Shown here piece by piece: positions 22,628 to 31,175 of a DNA stretch of 31,175 nt. Numbering within the stretch: the stretch's first letter is position 1; every line of letters starts with the position of its first letter. Under the pieces are notes generated by a model. It was not told where the DNA came from. It did no database searches and saw nothing but the letters and a program-made list of their open reading frames with translations. The DNA lies in assembly GCA_900550645.1 (NCBI GenBank), contig URTA01000031.1:1-31175 (forward strand). Direction: 5' to 3'. Source of the stretch: an uncultured Porphyromonadaceae bacterium. GTDB lineage: Bacteria; Bacteroidota; Bacteroidia; Bacteroidales; Muribaculaceae. A program made the position numbers and the translations under genes.

Positions 22628-24097
22628 TCACACATGACGCTCCTTGCGCGAAGCGTCAATACGCAACAATATGAATATCAGTATAGTAAATCCCCACAAC
22701 GATGAACCGCCGTAACTGAGAAACGGCAATGGTATGCCTATGACAGGGCACAGTCCTATCACCATACCCACATTGACGGCAAGATGCAGTATCAGATACG
22801 ACACCACGCAGTAAGCATAGACGCGCCCGAAGGCGGTGTGCTGACGCTCGGCTATGTGGATGATGCGCAATATCAGGGCAAGGAACACTGCAAGAAGCGC
22901 GACCGTACCGACAAACCCTTCCTCCTCGCCTATGGTACAGAATATGAAGTCAGTATGCTGTTCCGGCACATATTTCAGCTTGGTCTGCGTGCCGTTGAGA
23001 AAGCCCTTGCCAGTCACTCCCCCAGAGCCTATGGCTATCTTGGACTGATTGACGTTGTAGCCATGCTTCTTAAGGTCGTCCTCAATGCCGACAGCCACCT
23101 TGATGCGTATCTGCTGGTGCGGCTGCAGGACGTGACCGAAGACATAATTGACAGAGAACAGGAAGCACAGCGAGGCGAGCATGAAACTGAGCGTGACAGC
23201 GTATTTGTGTATGCGGTGGCGCAACATGGTAATGGCGACATAAATGCCGGCACCTACAAGCATGATAACAAAAAACAGCGTGCCGTTGATGTGTATGCCG
23301 CACAGTTCCAACACCGTCACCACTGCTCCGCCCCCTATAAAACCGAAAGCTACATTGCGCGTGCAATAGTAGTCACGGCAATAGAAGCGCAGCATGGCAA
23401 TGAATACCGCCGCGATGAGCAGGAACACGGTGAACTCGCCCGCAGGAATGCCGAGTATAAGCGGAGTGGCATATTTCACCGCCACGACAAAATACGTCAC
23501 TGCCAGCAGTATTGCAAACAGTATAAGCCCGCTCATGCCCTCGCGGTAAAGCACCAGGACGAGCGCGAAATATACCAACGCGCTGCCGGTCTCTTTCTGC
23601 AACAGGATGAGGATGATCGGCACAAAGATAATGACAAAGGCGCGGAAATAATTGCTCAGCTTGGCGTTGAGCCTGAACTCGCTTGAGTCAAACAGTTTCG
23701 CCAGTGCCAACGCCGTGGCGAACTTGCCGAACTCCGCCGGCTGGAGGCTCACCGGGCCGAACGACAGCCACGACCGCGACCCCTTGATGTCCGGGGCAAC
23801 GAATATGGTGACAAGCAGCAACAGCAGCACGCACCCGTATATCGGGTAGGCATACGCCTCATACAGCCTGTAGTCCAGCAACATAATAGAACAGCCCAAA
23901 ATCAGCGACAATCCTATCCACAGGAACTGCTTGCCAGAGAACTCCGTGAGGTCAAACAAGCTGGCATTGTCAAAGTCATAACTCGCGGCATAGATGCTCA
24001 CAGCACCCGTGATGACAAGTATCAGGTACAGGACTATCGTAAGCCAGTCGATTGACCGGAACATCGACACATTGGCATCAGTGTTTGTCTTTGCCAT
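22628..24097 (-). CDS. rodA: RodA, SEDS-family peptidoglycan glycosyltransferase
   Basis: This 489-residue multi-pass membrane protein of about ten or more helices polymerises lipid II into glycan strands during elongation. SEDS hallmarks are SWLSFGPVSLQPAEFGK (109-125), IAIGSGGVTGKGFLNGTQ (354-371) and the catalytic Asp383 in EQHTDFIF; the C-terminal GIPLPFLSYGGSS is also conserved. It is longer than Escherichia coli RodA (370 residues) because of an extra membrane region at about 220-310, a common Bacteroidetes variation. Its ATG at 24097 overlaps the 3' end of mrdA by 20 bp, so the polymerase is translated together with its partner transpeptidase. Confidence 0.95.
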   Translation of the reverse strand: MAKTNTDANVSMFRSIDWLTIVLYLILVITGAVSIYAASYDFDNASLFDLTEFSGKQFLWIGLSLILGCSIMLLDYRLYEAYAYPIYGCVLLLLLVTIFVAPDIKGSRSWLSFGPVSLQPAEFGKFATALALAKLFDSSEFRLNAKLSNYFRAFVIIFVPIILILLQKETGSALVYFALVLVLYREGMSGLILFAILLAVTYFVVAVKYATPLILGIPAGEFTVFLLIAAVFIAMLRFYCRDYYCTRNVAFGFIGGGAVVTVLELCGIHINGTLFFVIMLVGAGIYVAITMLRHRIHKYAVTLSFMLASLCFLFSVNYVFGHVLQPHQQIRIKVAVGIEDDLKKHGYNVNQSKIAIGSGGVTGKGFLNGTQTKLKYVPEQHTDFIFCTIGEEEGFVGTVALLAVFLALILRIIHIAERQHTAFGRVYAYCVVSYLILHLAVNVGMVIGLCPVIGIPLPFLSYGGSSLWGFTILIFILLRIDASRKERHV

Positions 24098-25931
24098 TTG
24101 ATTTCGCTGTTATGGTTCTTGAAGTCATCATCCGTTCCTCAATACCCTTGCGCTCGGGAGCAATCTCGCCGCGCAGGTATTTCTCAATGATAAGGCTGCC
24201 GATAGGCACGCCATACGTTGCTCCGAAACCGGCGTTCTCGACATATACAGCCACGGCAATACGCGGCTTGTCATACGGGGCAAAGCCCATAAACGCGGAG
24301 TGGTCCTTGCCGTGCGGGTTCTGCGCCGTGCCGGTCTTGCCCGCCACGTCAAGTCCGGGGATGTTGGCAAGGCGGCAAGTGCCGCCGAGCACCGCCATGC
24401 GCATACCCTCTGCCACCATGTCATAGTATGTCCTGCGGATGTGCGGCGTATGACGCGACCGGTATTTCACGTCAATGACAGTGTCCTGTATTTCCTTGAC
24501 AACGTGCGGAGTGTAATACCAGCCACGGTTGGCTATAGTAGCGCACAGGTTGGCTATCTGCAGCGGCGTAGCGAGGATTTCGCCCTGCCCTATGCTGACA
24601 GATATAACGGAGTTGGCAGACCACTGACCGAGCCGGTCGGTGTAGAAGCCGCTGTTGGGTATGAAGCCGCGAGACTCTGCGGGGAGATCGATGCCGAGGC
24701 GGTAGCCGTAACCCATCTCGACAAGGTAATTCTTCCATTTCTCAAGCTGCGCAGCCGCTGTCGTCCCCTTGCGGTCAACCATATTCTTGAACCCCCAGCA
24801 GAAATAAGCATTACAAGAAGTCTGCAACGCGGGCTTTAGCGCAATCGGCGAAGCGTGGCCGTGGCAGCCTACGCGCAGCCCGTTGACATAGCCCCTGTGG
24901 CATGGATATACGGTCTTTTCGGTGACAACGCCCTCTTGCAGAAATATAAGTCCCTGGGTAGGCTTGAATGTAGAGCCGGGTGGGTAGGCAGCCTGAATGG
25001 CGCGGTCAAACAACGGCTTGTACGGGTCTTGCACCAGGGCAGCATAGTTCTTGCCTCGGTTCTTCCCCACAAGCATCGACGGGTCGTAGCCTGGAGATGT
25101 CACCAGACAGAGAATTTCGCCGGTACTCGGTTCAATAGCCACTATCGCGCCCATCTTGCCAGCCATAAGCTGCTCGCCGTACTTCTGCAACTCAAAGTCA
25201 ATGGAGAGGGTCAGGTTTCTGCCGGACTTCGGGGCGATGTCATGCACACCGTCCTCATATTTCCCCTTGATGCGCCCGAGTGCGTCCTTCATCAGTATCT
25301 CCGACCCTTTCACGCCGCGCAATGCCTGCTCGTAGCTGCGCTCCACGCCGAGATCGCCGGTGAAGTCGCCGGAGCGGTAATAGCGGTCCTTCTCGATGTC
25401 GGCAGCGGAAACCTCGCGTATGTTGCCGAGTACGTTAGCTCCGCAAGCATAGTTGTACTGCCTGATGTTTCGTTTCTGTATGAAGAACCCGGGAAACAGG
25501 TGCAGTTTCTCCTGCAAACGGCCGTAATCCTGCTGCGAAAGCTGCGAAATGAGCTTCTGCGGCGTATACGATGAGTAACCGGGATTCTTGCGAGGGTCTT
25601 TCATCTCCCGCCACTTGTCGTCCAGCTGTTCGCGGGTCATGCCAAGCACCTGGCATAAGGCAACGGTGTCAAATTGCCCCACGTCCTTAGGTATGAGCAT
25701 AACGTCATACGCCGGCTGGTTGAACACCACGAGTCGGCCCTCGCGGTCATATATCAGCCCACGTGCCGGATATATGATTCTTTCCAGAAAAGCGTTGCTG
25801 TCGGCGGATGTCTTATACTTGTCATCGCCTACCTGCAAGTTGTACAGGCGAATGATGTAAATCAGGACGATGAGGCATATAAACCCGCCTATGACATATT
25901 TTCGCTTTTCTAACTTATAGTCTTTTCTCAC
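24078..25931 (-). CDS. mrdA: Penicillin-binding protein 2 (elongation transpeptidase)
   Basis: The 617-residue class B PBP cross-links glycan strands made by RodA. It has one N-terminal membrane helix (about 11-29) and a PBP dimer domain (about 50-220) including the Bacteroidetes-typical PARGLIYDREG near 55-65. The transpeptidase domain has SxxK at Ser320-Thr-Phe-Lys323, SxN at Ser372-Cys-Asn374 and KTG at 532-534. The start is a GTG at 25931; it overlaps the 3' end of mreD by 17 bp and no nearer Met offers a better start. The domain order and the following rodA identify it as PBP2 and not the divisome FtsI. Confidence 0.95.
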   Translation of the reverse strand: MRKDYKLEKRKYVIGGFICLIVLIYIIRLYNLQVGDDKYKTSADSNAFLERIIYPARGLIYDREGRLVVFNQPAYDVMLIPKDVGQFDTVALCQVLGMTREQLDDKWREMKDPRKNPGYSSYTPQKLISQLSQQDYGRLQEKLHLFPGFFIQKRNIRQYNYACGANVLGNIREVSAADIEKDRYYRSGDFTGDLGVERSYEQALRGVKGSEILMKDALGRIKGKYEDGVHDIAPKSGRNLTLSIDFELQKYGEQLMAGKMGAIVAIEPSTGEILCLVTSPGYDPSMLVGKNRGKNYAALVQDPYKPLFDRAIQAAYPPGSTFKPTQGLIFLQEGVVTEKTVYPCHRGYVNGLRVGCHGHASPIALKPALQTSCNAYFCWGFKNMVDRKGTTAAAQLEKWKNYLVEMGYGYRLGIDLPAESRGFIPNSGFYTDRLGQWSANSVISVSIGQGEILATPLQIANLCATIANRGWYYTPHVVKEIQDTVIDVKYRSRHTPHIRRTYYDMVAEGMRMAVLGGTCRLANIPGLDVAGKTGTAQNPHGKDHSAFMGFAPYDKPRIAVAVYVENAGFGATYGVPIGSLIIEKYLRGEIAPERKGIEERMMTSRTITAKSNGKDKH

Positions 25932-26436
25932 GTTTTGCAGATGATAAACTGTCCACGATGAGTATCAGCACCGTGGTGAGAGCTGCACTTGCCGCCCCCT
26001 TCAACAGTATCTCGCTGATGTCGTAGAACGAAAAGTATTCCACACTGAACACCAGTATGCAGTATACGGCAATGAGCAACGCCGAATAGCGCAGATACTG
26101 CCCGAAGCCCATCGTTGCCACCGAGGGCGAGAGCGTAACCGACTTGTCGTCCTTCAGCACAAACCGGAAGAACAGCGGGCGTTTCATCATTGCAACAACT
26201 GTACACGCCAATGCGTTCATGCCCGCAGCGTCGGAACATACGTCCACCCCCAGTCCGAGCAGGAACGCAAGTGTAAGCAGCGTGCATTGTCCCACATCGA
26301 GGGGCAGCGTGATGATGAAATACACGAATATGAACGGCACTGCCACACCGAACAGCACAATATGGTTGCATATCAGCACCTGTATCAGCAGCAGCGTGAT
26401 GAAAAGTGCGCCTATCGATATAATCCTGCGGTTCAT
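25915..26436 (-). CDS. mreD: Rod shape-determining protein MreD
   Basis: This 173-residue integral membrane protein has about five hydrophobic segments and a basic C-terminus (SSAKREKRL). It has the MreD-like motif GLGVDVCSD near 61-69, where the family has a Gly-rich segment in the third or fourth helix. The sequence is weakly conserved in this family, so the call rests on size, topology and its position between mreC and mrdA. It couples the periplasmic MreC with the RodA-PBP2 pair. It starts 32 bp after mreC. Confidence 0.88.
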   Translation of the reverse strand: MNRRIISIGALFITLLLIQVLICNHIVLFGVAVPFIFVYFIITLPLDVGQCTLLTLAFLLGLGVDVCSDAAGMNALACTVVAMMKRPLFFRFVLKDDKSVTLSPSVATMGFGQYLRYSALLIAVYCILVFSVEYFSFYDISEILLKGAASAALTTVLILIVDSLSSAKREKRL

Positions 26437-26468
26437 TTATCTTTCATTTTTGTCTACCCCGGCGCAGC

Positions 26469-27314
26469 TCACTTCAGGTCATAGTTGGCAAGCGTGTCCA
26501 ACTCCGCTCTCTGCACATCCTTAATGACACGGACAGCCGAGAGGTTGGCAAAATCGGAAGCAAGACGCACCTTAAGCGTGAAATAGTTGTCATCGTCGCC
26601 ACGCACAACACCCATGACTGTGCCGACATGGATGCCTGCAGGGAATGTCGTGGAATACCCGCTTGTCACCACTGTATCGCCAGTGTGGTATCTGGCATGC
26701 CGAGGCACTTCCTCCATATACGCAATCTTGCGGTCATTGCCTTTCCAAGAGAGCGTACCCACGTATGGCGTGCCTTTCAGTTTGACCGAGAAGTGCTGCG
26801 CTTCGTTGAGGAGCGACACTATACGCGCCGTATGCCTTCCGCTTACATTGACCACCCCGACTACACCGTTGTGGTCCACCACCCCCATTCCAGGGCGGAC
26901 ACCGTCCTCGAAACCCTTGGAAATAGTTATGTAATTGCGCGGGCGGTGGCAGGTGCTTGATATGACCGGCGCGAGTATGTAGGAAAAGCGGGTTTGAGGC
27001 ATGGCCTCGTCCCGTCCCATAGAGTCACACACTATTGCCCGGTAATAATTCAACTGCTCACGCAAATTAAGCACCTCCGCCTCGAGTTGCGCCGTGCGCT
27101 CCTCAAGCGAGGCGTTGACGCTGCTGAGGTTGAAATAGCCGGTGACGCTCGATGTCGCCCCGTTCAACGTGGCGGTGACAGCGTTAGCGGAGGTCATGTA
27201 CACCGACAGCCTGTATGCAGAGCCGCTGACTATCAGGACACAGCTTACCAGCACATAGAATATGAAGACAAACCATGCCCTGTACTTAATCAGGAAATTA
27301 AGCAGGTTGCGCAC
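26469..27314 (-). CDS. mreC: Rod shape-determining protein MreC
   Basis: The 281-residue protein has a short cytoplasmic N-terminus, one membrane helix (about 13-32), a periplasmic coiled coil (about 66-92, including ASLEERTAQLEAEVLNLRE) and a beta-rich domain with the family motif SKGFEDGVRPGMGVV and later TSGYSTTFPAGIHVGTV. It scaffolds PBP2 and activates the elongasome. The start codon is GTG at 27314 (valine codon, read as Met), 38 bp after mreB. Confidence 0.93.
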   Translation of the reverse strand: MRNLLNFLIKYRAWFVFIFYVLVSCVLIVSGSAYRLSVYMTSANAVTATLNGATSSVTGYFNLSSVNASLEERTAQLEAEVLNLREQLNYYRAIVCDSMGRDEAMPQTRFSYILAPVISSTCHRPRNYITISKGFEDGVRPGMGVVDHNGVVGVVNVSGRHTARIVSLLNEAQHFSVKLKGTPYVGTLSWKGNDRKIAYMEEVPRHARYHTGDTVVTSGYSTTFPAGIHVGTVMGVVRGDDDNYFTLKVRLASDFANLSAVRVIKDVQRAELDTLANYDLK

Positions 27315-27352
27315 TTTACGTAGACTTTAGATGTACCGCTCGCGGCACGTTG

Positions 27353-28408
27353 TTACCGTATCAGGAACGAGAAGCGGTGTATGTTCTTCAAGGCAACGCC
27401 CGTACCCTTTGCCACAGCGTGCAGCGGGTCGTCTGCCACCTTGAACTCGATGCCGATCTTGTCGGTAAAGCGTTTTGCGAGGCCTCGCAGCAACGCGCCG
27501 CCACCGGCGAGGTAAATGCCGTTGTGCACAATGTCTGCATAAAGCTCCGGAGGGGTCTGTGACAGTGCCTCGAGCACAGCATTTTCCATCTTGCTGATGG
27601 TATTCTCGATGCACTTCGAGATTTCGTCGTATGTCACCACTACGTCCATCGGCAGACCGGTTATGCGGTTTGGGCCGATGACAGTGTACGGTTCTGGCGG
27701 ATTGTCCAGTTCGGGGAGAGCCGAGCCGACTTGTATCTTGATGAGTTCTGCCGTGGTAGTGCCTACCTTGACGTTGTGCACACGCCCCATATACTCCTTG
27801 ATATCTTCTGAAAGGTCGTTTCCGGCGAGGCGAATGCTCTTGTTGCAGACTATTCCTCCGAGGGATATTACGGCGATTTCGGTGCTTCCGCCGCCTATGT
27901 CAACAATCATGTTGCCCTCCGGAGCCTCCACATCGAGGCCAATGCCGAGAGCGGCAGCCATCGGCTCGTATATCATGTACACGTCACGTCCGCCGGCGTG
28001 CTCGCTGGAGTCGCGCACAGCACGTATTTCGACTTCCGTTGAGCCAGAGGGGATGCAGACTACCATGCGGAGAGCCGGAGTGAATTTCCACCGCTTAGAC
28101 CCTACCATCTTGACCATGCCGCGTATCATCACCTCGGCAGCCTGGAAATCGGCTATCACACCGTCACGCAGCGGACGCACGGTGCGCAGGCCCGGAGGTT
28201 CTTTCCCCTCCATCAGGTGAGCAGCAGTGCCGACGGCCTGAAGTTCCTCGGTCTTGTTGTCGATAGCCACAACCGACGGCTCGTCTACGACTATCTGGTC
28301 ATTGTGGATGATTATGGAGTTGGCAGTTCCCAAGTCCATGGCTATCTCCTGCGTGAAGGAGAAGAGCCGTGAGAACCACGATTTGCTTGTCTTTACTTTT
28401 TTAGCCAT
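27353..28408 (-). CDS. mreB: Rod shape-determining protein MreB (bacterial actin)
   Basis: The 351-residue ATP-binding actin homologue forms membrane-bound filaments that direct lateral wall growth. The phosphate-1 loop is MDLGTANSII (24-33) and phosphate-2 is DIGGGSTEIAVISLGG (170-185). The conserved YEPMAAALGIGL begins at 147 and the adenosine motif AGGGALLRGLA lies near 305. The N-terminal KSWFSRLFSF suits the amphipathic membrane-binding helix of MreB. I chose the ATG at 28408; a 32-codon extension upstream runs through the purH-mreB spacer. It is followed by mreC, mreD, mrdA and rodA. Confidence 0.97.
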   Translation of the reverse strand: MAKKVKTSKSWFSRLFSFTQEIAMDLGTANSIIIHNDQIVVDEPSVVAIDNKTEELQAVGTAAHLMEGKEPPGLRTVRPLRDGVIADFQAAEVMIRGMVKMVGSKRWKFTPALRMVVCIPSGSTEVEIRAVRDSSEHAGGRDVYMIYEPMAAALGIGLDVEAPEGNMIVDIGGGSTEIAVISLGGIVCNKSIRLAGNDLSEDIKEYMGRVHNVKVGTTTAELIKIQVGSALPELDNPPEPYTVIGPNRITGLPMDVVVTYDEISKCIENTISKMENAVLEALSQTPPELYADIVHNGIYLAGGGALLRGLAKRFTDKIGIEFKVADDPLHAVAKGTGVALKNIHRFSFLIR

Positions 28409-28431
28409 TACAATTCGATTTTGAGAGGTTT

Positions 28432-28493
28432 GCCGGAGACTGCCGGCACAGTTAGTGAGGAAGTTAGATACGACAGCCGGGGAGTCCCGGCTG
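28432..28493 (-). other. Two hairpins in the purH-mreB spacer
   Basis: The arms CAGCCGGG at 28474-28481 and CCCGGCTG at 28486-28493 are perfect complements with a 4-base loop. A second pair, GCCGG at 28432-28436 and CCGGC at 28443-28447, has a 6-base loop. Neither is followed by a T run, so simple termination is unlikely. They may be RNA-processing or partial-attenuation structures between purH and the shape genes. Confidence 0.45.
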
Positions 28494-28500
28494 CTGTGGG

Positions 28501-30024
28501 TCAATGACGGAAATGACGGAAACCGGTCATTGCCATCGCCATGTCGTGGGCATCACAGTACTCCACAGACTCGTTATCGCGTATTGAGCCGCCCGGATGA
28601 ACCACGGCGGTAATCCCGGACTCGTGCGCTATCTCAACGCAATCGGCAAAGGGGAAGAACGCATCTGATGCCATGACGCCGCCTGTGAGGTCAAACCCGA
28701 ATGAACGGGCTTTCTCAATGGCTTGCTTCAGCGCATCGACACGTGATGTCTGCCCTACGCCAGATGCCAGCAGACGGCCGTCCTTGGCAAGGACAATGGA
28801 ATTGCTCTTGCTGTGCTTGACAACCTTGAGAGCAAAGAGCATATCAGCGCACTCGCGTTCCGTGGCGGCACGCTTGCACACCTGCCGCAGGTCTGCAAGT
28901 GTTTCGACCTTCGCGTCCTTTTCCTGACACAAAACACCGTTGACCGCCGAACGGTAGCGGTATTTGTTGTCAACCGCGCATTTTTGTACCAGGATAATGC
29001 GGTTCTTCTTCGTTTTCAGCGCTTTCAAGGCATCTTCACTGTATGCCGGAGCTATGATTACCTCGAAGAATATGGAGTTGATCTTCTCTGCCGTAGCAGC
29101 ATCGATGTCACGGTTTGCTATCAGCACTCCACCGAATGCGGAAACTGGGTCACAGGCGAGGGCTGTCTCCCATGCTTGCATGATGCTCTCGCACGAGGCT
29201 ATGCCACACGCATTGTTGTGCTTGAGGATAGCGAATGTGGGAGTGTCGAAATCGGCAATCAGCGAAACGGCAGCATCTATATCGAGCAGGTTATTGTAGG
29301 AGATTTCCTTGCCGTGCAGTTTGTCGAACACCTTGTTGAAATCACCATAGAAACATGCTTTCTGGTGAGGGTTCTCGCCGTAGCGCAGGTGCATCTTGCC
29401 GTCGTCTGCAAGACGCATTGCCGACATATTGTCACCGTCGAACCAGTTGAAAATCTGCGAGTCATACATCGATGAAACCGCAAATGCCTGTTTGGCAAAC
29501 TCACGTCGCTGCTCGAGCGTGGACTGTGCGCCAGACTCTTTGAGCAGCTGCGCAAGGGAAGCATACTGTGCCTTGGAAGCAACGATGATGACATCCTTGT
29601 AGTTTTTGGCCGCTCCTCGGATGAGGGAAATGCCGCCTATGTCGATTTTCTCGATTATGTCGGCCTCCGACGCGCCGGAAGCGACAGTGTCTGCAAACGG
29701 ATAGAGGTCTACAATGACCAAGTCAATTTCGGGGATAGAGTATTTCGCGGTCTGCTCCATGTCTGAAGCGTTGTCGCGACGGCACAGGATGCCGCCGAAT
29801 ACTGAGGGGTGAAGCGTCTTGACGCGACCGCCGAGTATCGAGGGGTAGCCGGTGATGCTCTCCACAGTTTCACACTCATATCCGAGGCCCTCGATGAACT
29901 TGTGCGTACCGCCCGTTGAAAACAGGCGCACACCATTGTCATTCAAGAGTTTAAGTATCTCCTCGAGACCGTCTTTGTGGTAGACGGAGACCAATGCTGA
30001 CTTTATTTTTTTCGTAGACTCCAT
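28501..30024 (-). CDS. purH: Bifunctional AICAR formyltransferase / IMP cyclohydrolase
   Basis: This 507-residue enzyme performs the last two steps of IMP synthesis in the cytoplasm. The N-terminal cyclohydrolase is MGS-like with SVYHKDG, STGGTHKFI and GGRVKTLHPSVFGGIL. The C-terminal transformylase has RYGENPHQKA, KHNNACGIA and VVHPGGSIRDNE near the end. The ATG at 30024 is preferred over a TTG at 30036. In Bacteroidetes purH is commonly placed directly before mreB, as here (92-bp spacer), which ties nucleotide synthesis to the elongasome cluster. Confidence 0.96.
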   Translation of the reverse strand: MESTKKIKSALVSVYHKDGLEEILKLLNDNGVRLFSTGGTHKFIEGLGYECETVESITGYPSILGGRVKTLHPSVFGGILCRRDNASDMEQTAKYSIPEIDLVIVDLYPFADTVASGASEADIIEKIDIGGISLIRGAAKNYKDVIIVASKAQYASLAQLLKESGAQSTLEQRREFAKQAFAVSSMYDSQIFNWFDGDNMSAMRLADDGKMHLRYGENPHQKACFYGDFNKVFDKLHGKEISYNNLLDIDAAVSLIADFDTPTFAILKHNNACGIASCESIMQAWETALACDPVSAFGGVLIANRDIDAATAEKINSIFFEVIIAPAYSEDALKALKTKKNRIILVQKCAVDNKYRYRSAVNGVLCQEKDAKVETLADLRQVCKRAATERECADMLFALKVVKHSKSNSIVLAKDGRLLASGVGQTSRVDALKQAIEKARSFGFDLTGGVMASDAFFPFADCVEIAHESGITAVVHPGGSIRDNESVEYCDAHDMAMAMTGFRHFRH

Positions 30025-30044
30025 ATATCGGCTCAATTACTTTG

Positions 30045-30052
30045 CAAAGTTA
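30045..30052 (-). promoter_or_regulatory. -7 promoter element for purH-mreBCD-mrdA-rodA
   Basis: TAACTTTG on the minus strand fits TAnnTTTG exactly and is 20 bp before the purH ATG. About 19 bp further upstream is a T-rich TTTTT near 30073-30077, close to but not exactly TTTG. It is the probable start of the long elongasome transcript. Confidence 0.55.
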
Positions 30053-30104
30053 GCACATTTTGCCGTAACGATAAAAACTAATACAGGAGTATGGATTGGA
30101 TTTT

Positions 30105-30154
30105 TACTAAAAAAACAATAACAGAGGCGACACCTTATGCCACGGCGCCGCCTC
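30105..30154 (-). terminator. Intrinsic terminator of the TPR gene
   Basis: The 11-base arms at 30144-30154 and 30124-30134 pair fully (two G-U pairs) around a 9-base loop. On the minus strand a T-rich stretch follows (30105-30120). It lies 30 bp after the stop codon of the TPR gene. Confidence 0.85.
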
Positions 30155-30184
30155 CATATATCGGGCTGTCAATGACAGCAGTTT

Positions 30185-31175
30185 TTATCTCAGTGATTCG
30201 AGAGCGTAGTTAATCTGGTCGATGAGGTAGTCAAGGTCGCTTGCACTGACATCAGCCGGCTTGATCATTTTGGCTTTGCTTGCAATCTCAAATGCACGTC
30301 CCCAGTAGTTTTCACGGACTTCCTTGCGCTTGGCGTTAGCTTCGGCTGAATTGCCCTCAATCTCGTTCCACAGCTCGGTGCCGCGACGGAAAATTTTCTT
30401 GCCGGCATTCTTGAGTGTCTCGAAATCTGCATCTTCCATAGAAGCTGCCTTGCGGTAATCAGCCACTGACTCTGTGTCCATGCCCATGCGGTCATACACG
30501 TATCCGCGCAGTCCGTAGAGAGCTGCGGTTTCGTTCTCGGCAATCAGCGAGCCTATCATGTCAATGGCTTGCTGTTCCTGGTTCTGCTCTACAAGCACAT
30601 TCACCATATTGTTAAGGAACACGGGCTGGCTCATGCCGAACTTGGCGTATCCGAGTTTTGAAATATCGAATATTTCAGCCTGTGCCTGATCGTATACCGT
30701 AGAGTCGTTCTGCATCATGTTCTGCCAGCAAGCAAGACCGTATATGTAAGCTTCGGGCTTGTCATAGTGCGCGTTTATGGCTTTTTTGAAAGCCGCTGCA
30801 GCAGCGGGGAGCTCGCTCGCAGCCCATCCGCTCAGTCCGGCATTGAAATATGCAGTAGCGCGGATAGAATCCGGGATGTTCACAGAACCTTGCATGAACG
30901 GGAGTTCGGGGATGTCGGCATAATATTCAAAAGCTTTATATGCCTCAGGATAGTACTTCTTTGCGCCGTACAAATCAGCGCCAGCCTGGAAGAAGTCAGC
31001 AACATGGCTTGCGAGCTTCTTCTGCGCCTCGCCGAGAGCCTTGCTCTTCGGGTCGTTCTCCCCTACCTCTACAGACTGGAGGATATAGGGATAGGCATTG
31101 AGCAGATACTGGTTCATCTGCACGAGTTTCTCGGGATCGGCATTCTCGCTTTTCAGCCCCAGATCCTTCTTAGCC
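30185..31175 (-). CDS. TPR-containing protein, start beyond the window
   Basis: At least 329 residues are visible. The frame remains open to the right edge, so the N-terminus is missing; an apparent Met at 31123 is internal. The sequence is mainly helical with tetratricopeptide-like units (for example EAYKAFEYYAD, ATAYFNAGLSGWAASELPAA, AALYGLRGYVYDRMG and SVADYRKAAS). The C-terminal segment ends DYLIDQINYALESLR. Such proteins in Bacteroidales are often periplasmic or cytoplasmic scaffolds of unknown partner; the signal peptide cannot be judged. A strong terminator follows. It is transcribed separately from purH. Confidence 0.82.
   Translation of the reverse strand, partial: AKKDLGLKSENADPEKLVQMNQYLLNAYPYILQSVEVGENDPKSKALGEAQKKLASHVADFFQAGADLYGAKKYYPEAYKAFEYYADIPELPFMQGSVNIPDSIRATAYFNAGLSGWAASELPAAAAAFKKAINAHYDKPEAYIYGLACWQNMMQNDSTVYDQAQAEIFDISKLGYAKFGMSQPVFLNNMVNVLVEQNQEQQAIDMIGSLIAENETAALYGLRGYVYDRMGMDTESVADYRKAASMEDADFETLKNAGKKIFRRGTELWNEIEGNSAEANAKRKEVRENYWGRAFEIASKAKMIKPADVSASDLDYLIDQINYALESLR

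Noticed and set aside
1..31175. tRNA, rRNA, transposase, integrase or CRISPR genes
   Set aside because: I looked for cloverleaf sequences, DDE or tyrosine recombinase motifs and regularly spaced short repeats and saw none; a covariance-model scan would be needed to exclude small RNAs.

Overview
The window looks like chromosome from a Bacteroidales bacterium, most probably a gut Muribaculaceae-type organism. The evidence is a purH-mreB-mreC-mreD-mrdA-rodA elongasome cluster, an rpmB-rpmG-DUF4295 cluster, BspA-like 23-residue leucine-rich repeats, and several promoters of the Bacteroidetes type (-33 TTTG, -7 TAnnTTTG). The family assignment is an inference; no rRNA gene is present to confirm it. 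Almost every gene is on the minus strand. The exceptions are a broken LRR gene at the left edge and a C40 peptidase at about 3.3-3.9 kb.

Layout from left to right. 1-600: 3' part of a BspA-like LRR gene and its terminator. 633-2870: a tight four-gene minus-strand operon of a ThiF/MoeB-like E1 enzyme, a membrane-anchored YD-repeat-like protein, a 70-residue one-pass membrane protein and an Fe-S flavoprotein-like reductase. 3265-3879: secreted NlpC/P60 peptidase with a clear promoter and terminator. 3997-8155: accessory segment with two tandem LRR paralogues that lack signal peptides, a palindromic element between them, and a 551-residue fusion of an MPPED-like metallophosphoesterase to the ATPase and transducer domains of topoisomerase IV subunit B (ParE). 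8338-8968: DUF4295, L33 and L28. 9207-12908: recQ and recJ under one promoter. 13212-16004: periplasmic M16 protease. 16163-19565: maf, kdsC, a DUF2520 gene, mlaF and mlaE in one operon. 19695-22506: aspartate kinase and hisS. 22628-30024: rodA, mrdA, mreD, mreC, mreB and purH. 30185-31175: a TPR protein cut by the window edge.

The core functions fit together as housekeeping: peptidoglycan elongation (MreBCD, PBP2, RodA), outer-membrane lipid homeostasis and Kdo supply (MlaEF, KdsC), DNA repair (RecJ, RecQ), translation (L28, L33, HisS), and purine and aspartate-family biosynthesis.

The part most likely to be new is the metallophosphoesterase-ParE fusion. It has no TOPRIM domain and stops where TOPRIM would begin. 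By my manual alignment it has also lost the Bergerat catalytic glutamate (Tyr at that place) and the QTK-loop lysine (Arg), while keeping the ATP-binding Asn and the DxGxG box and a complete metallophosphoesterase active site. It could be an ATP-binding clamp or sensor that controls a phosphodiesterase. The adjoining LRR genes, one starting 40 bp after the fusion's stop codon, may belong to the same unit.
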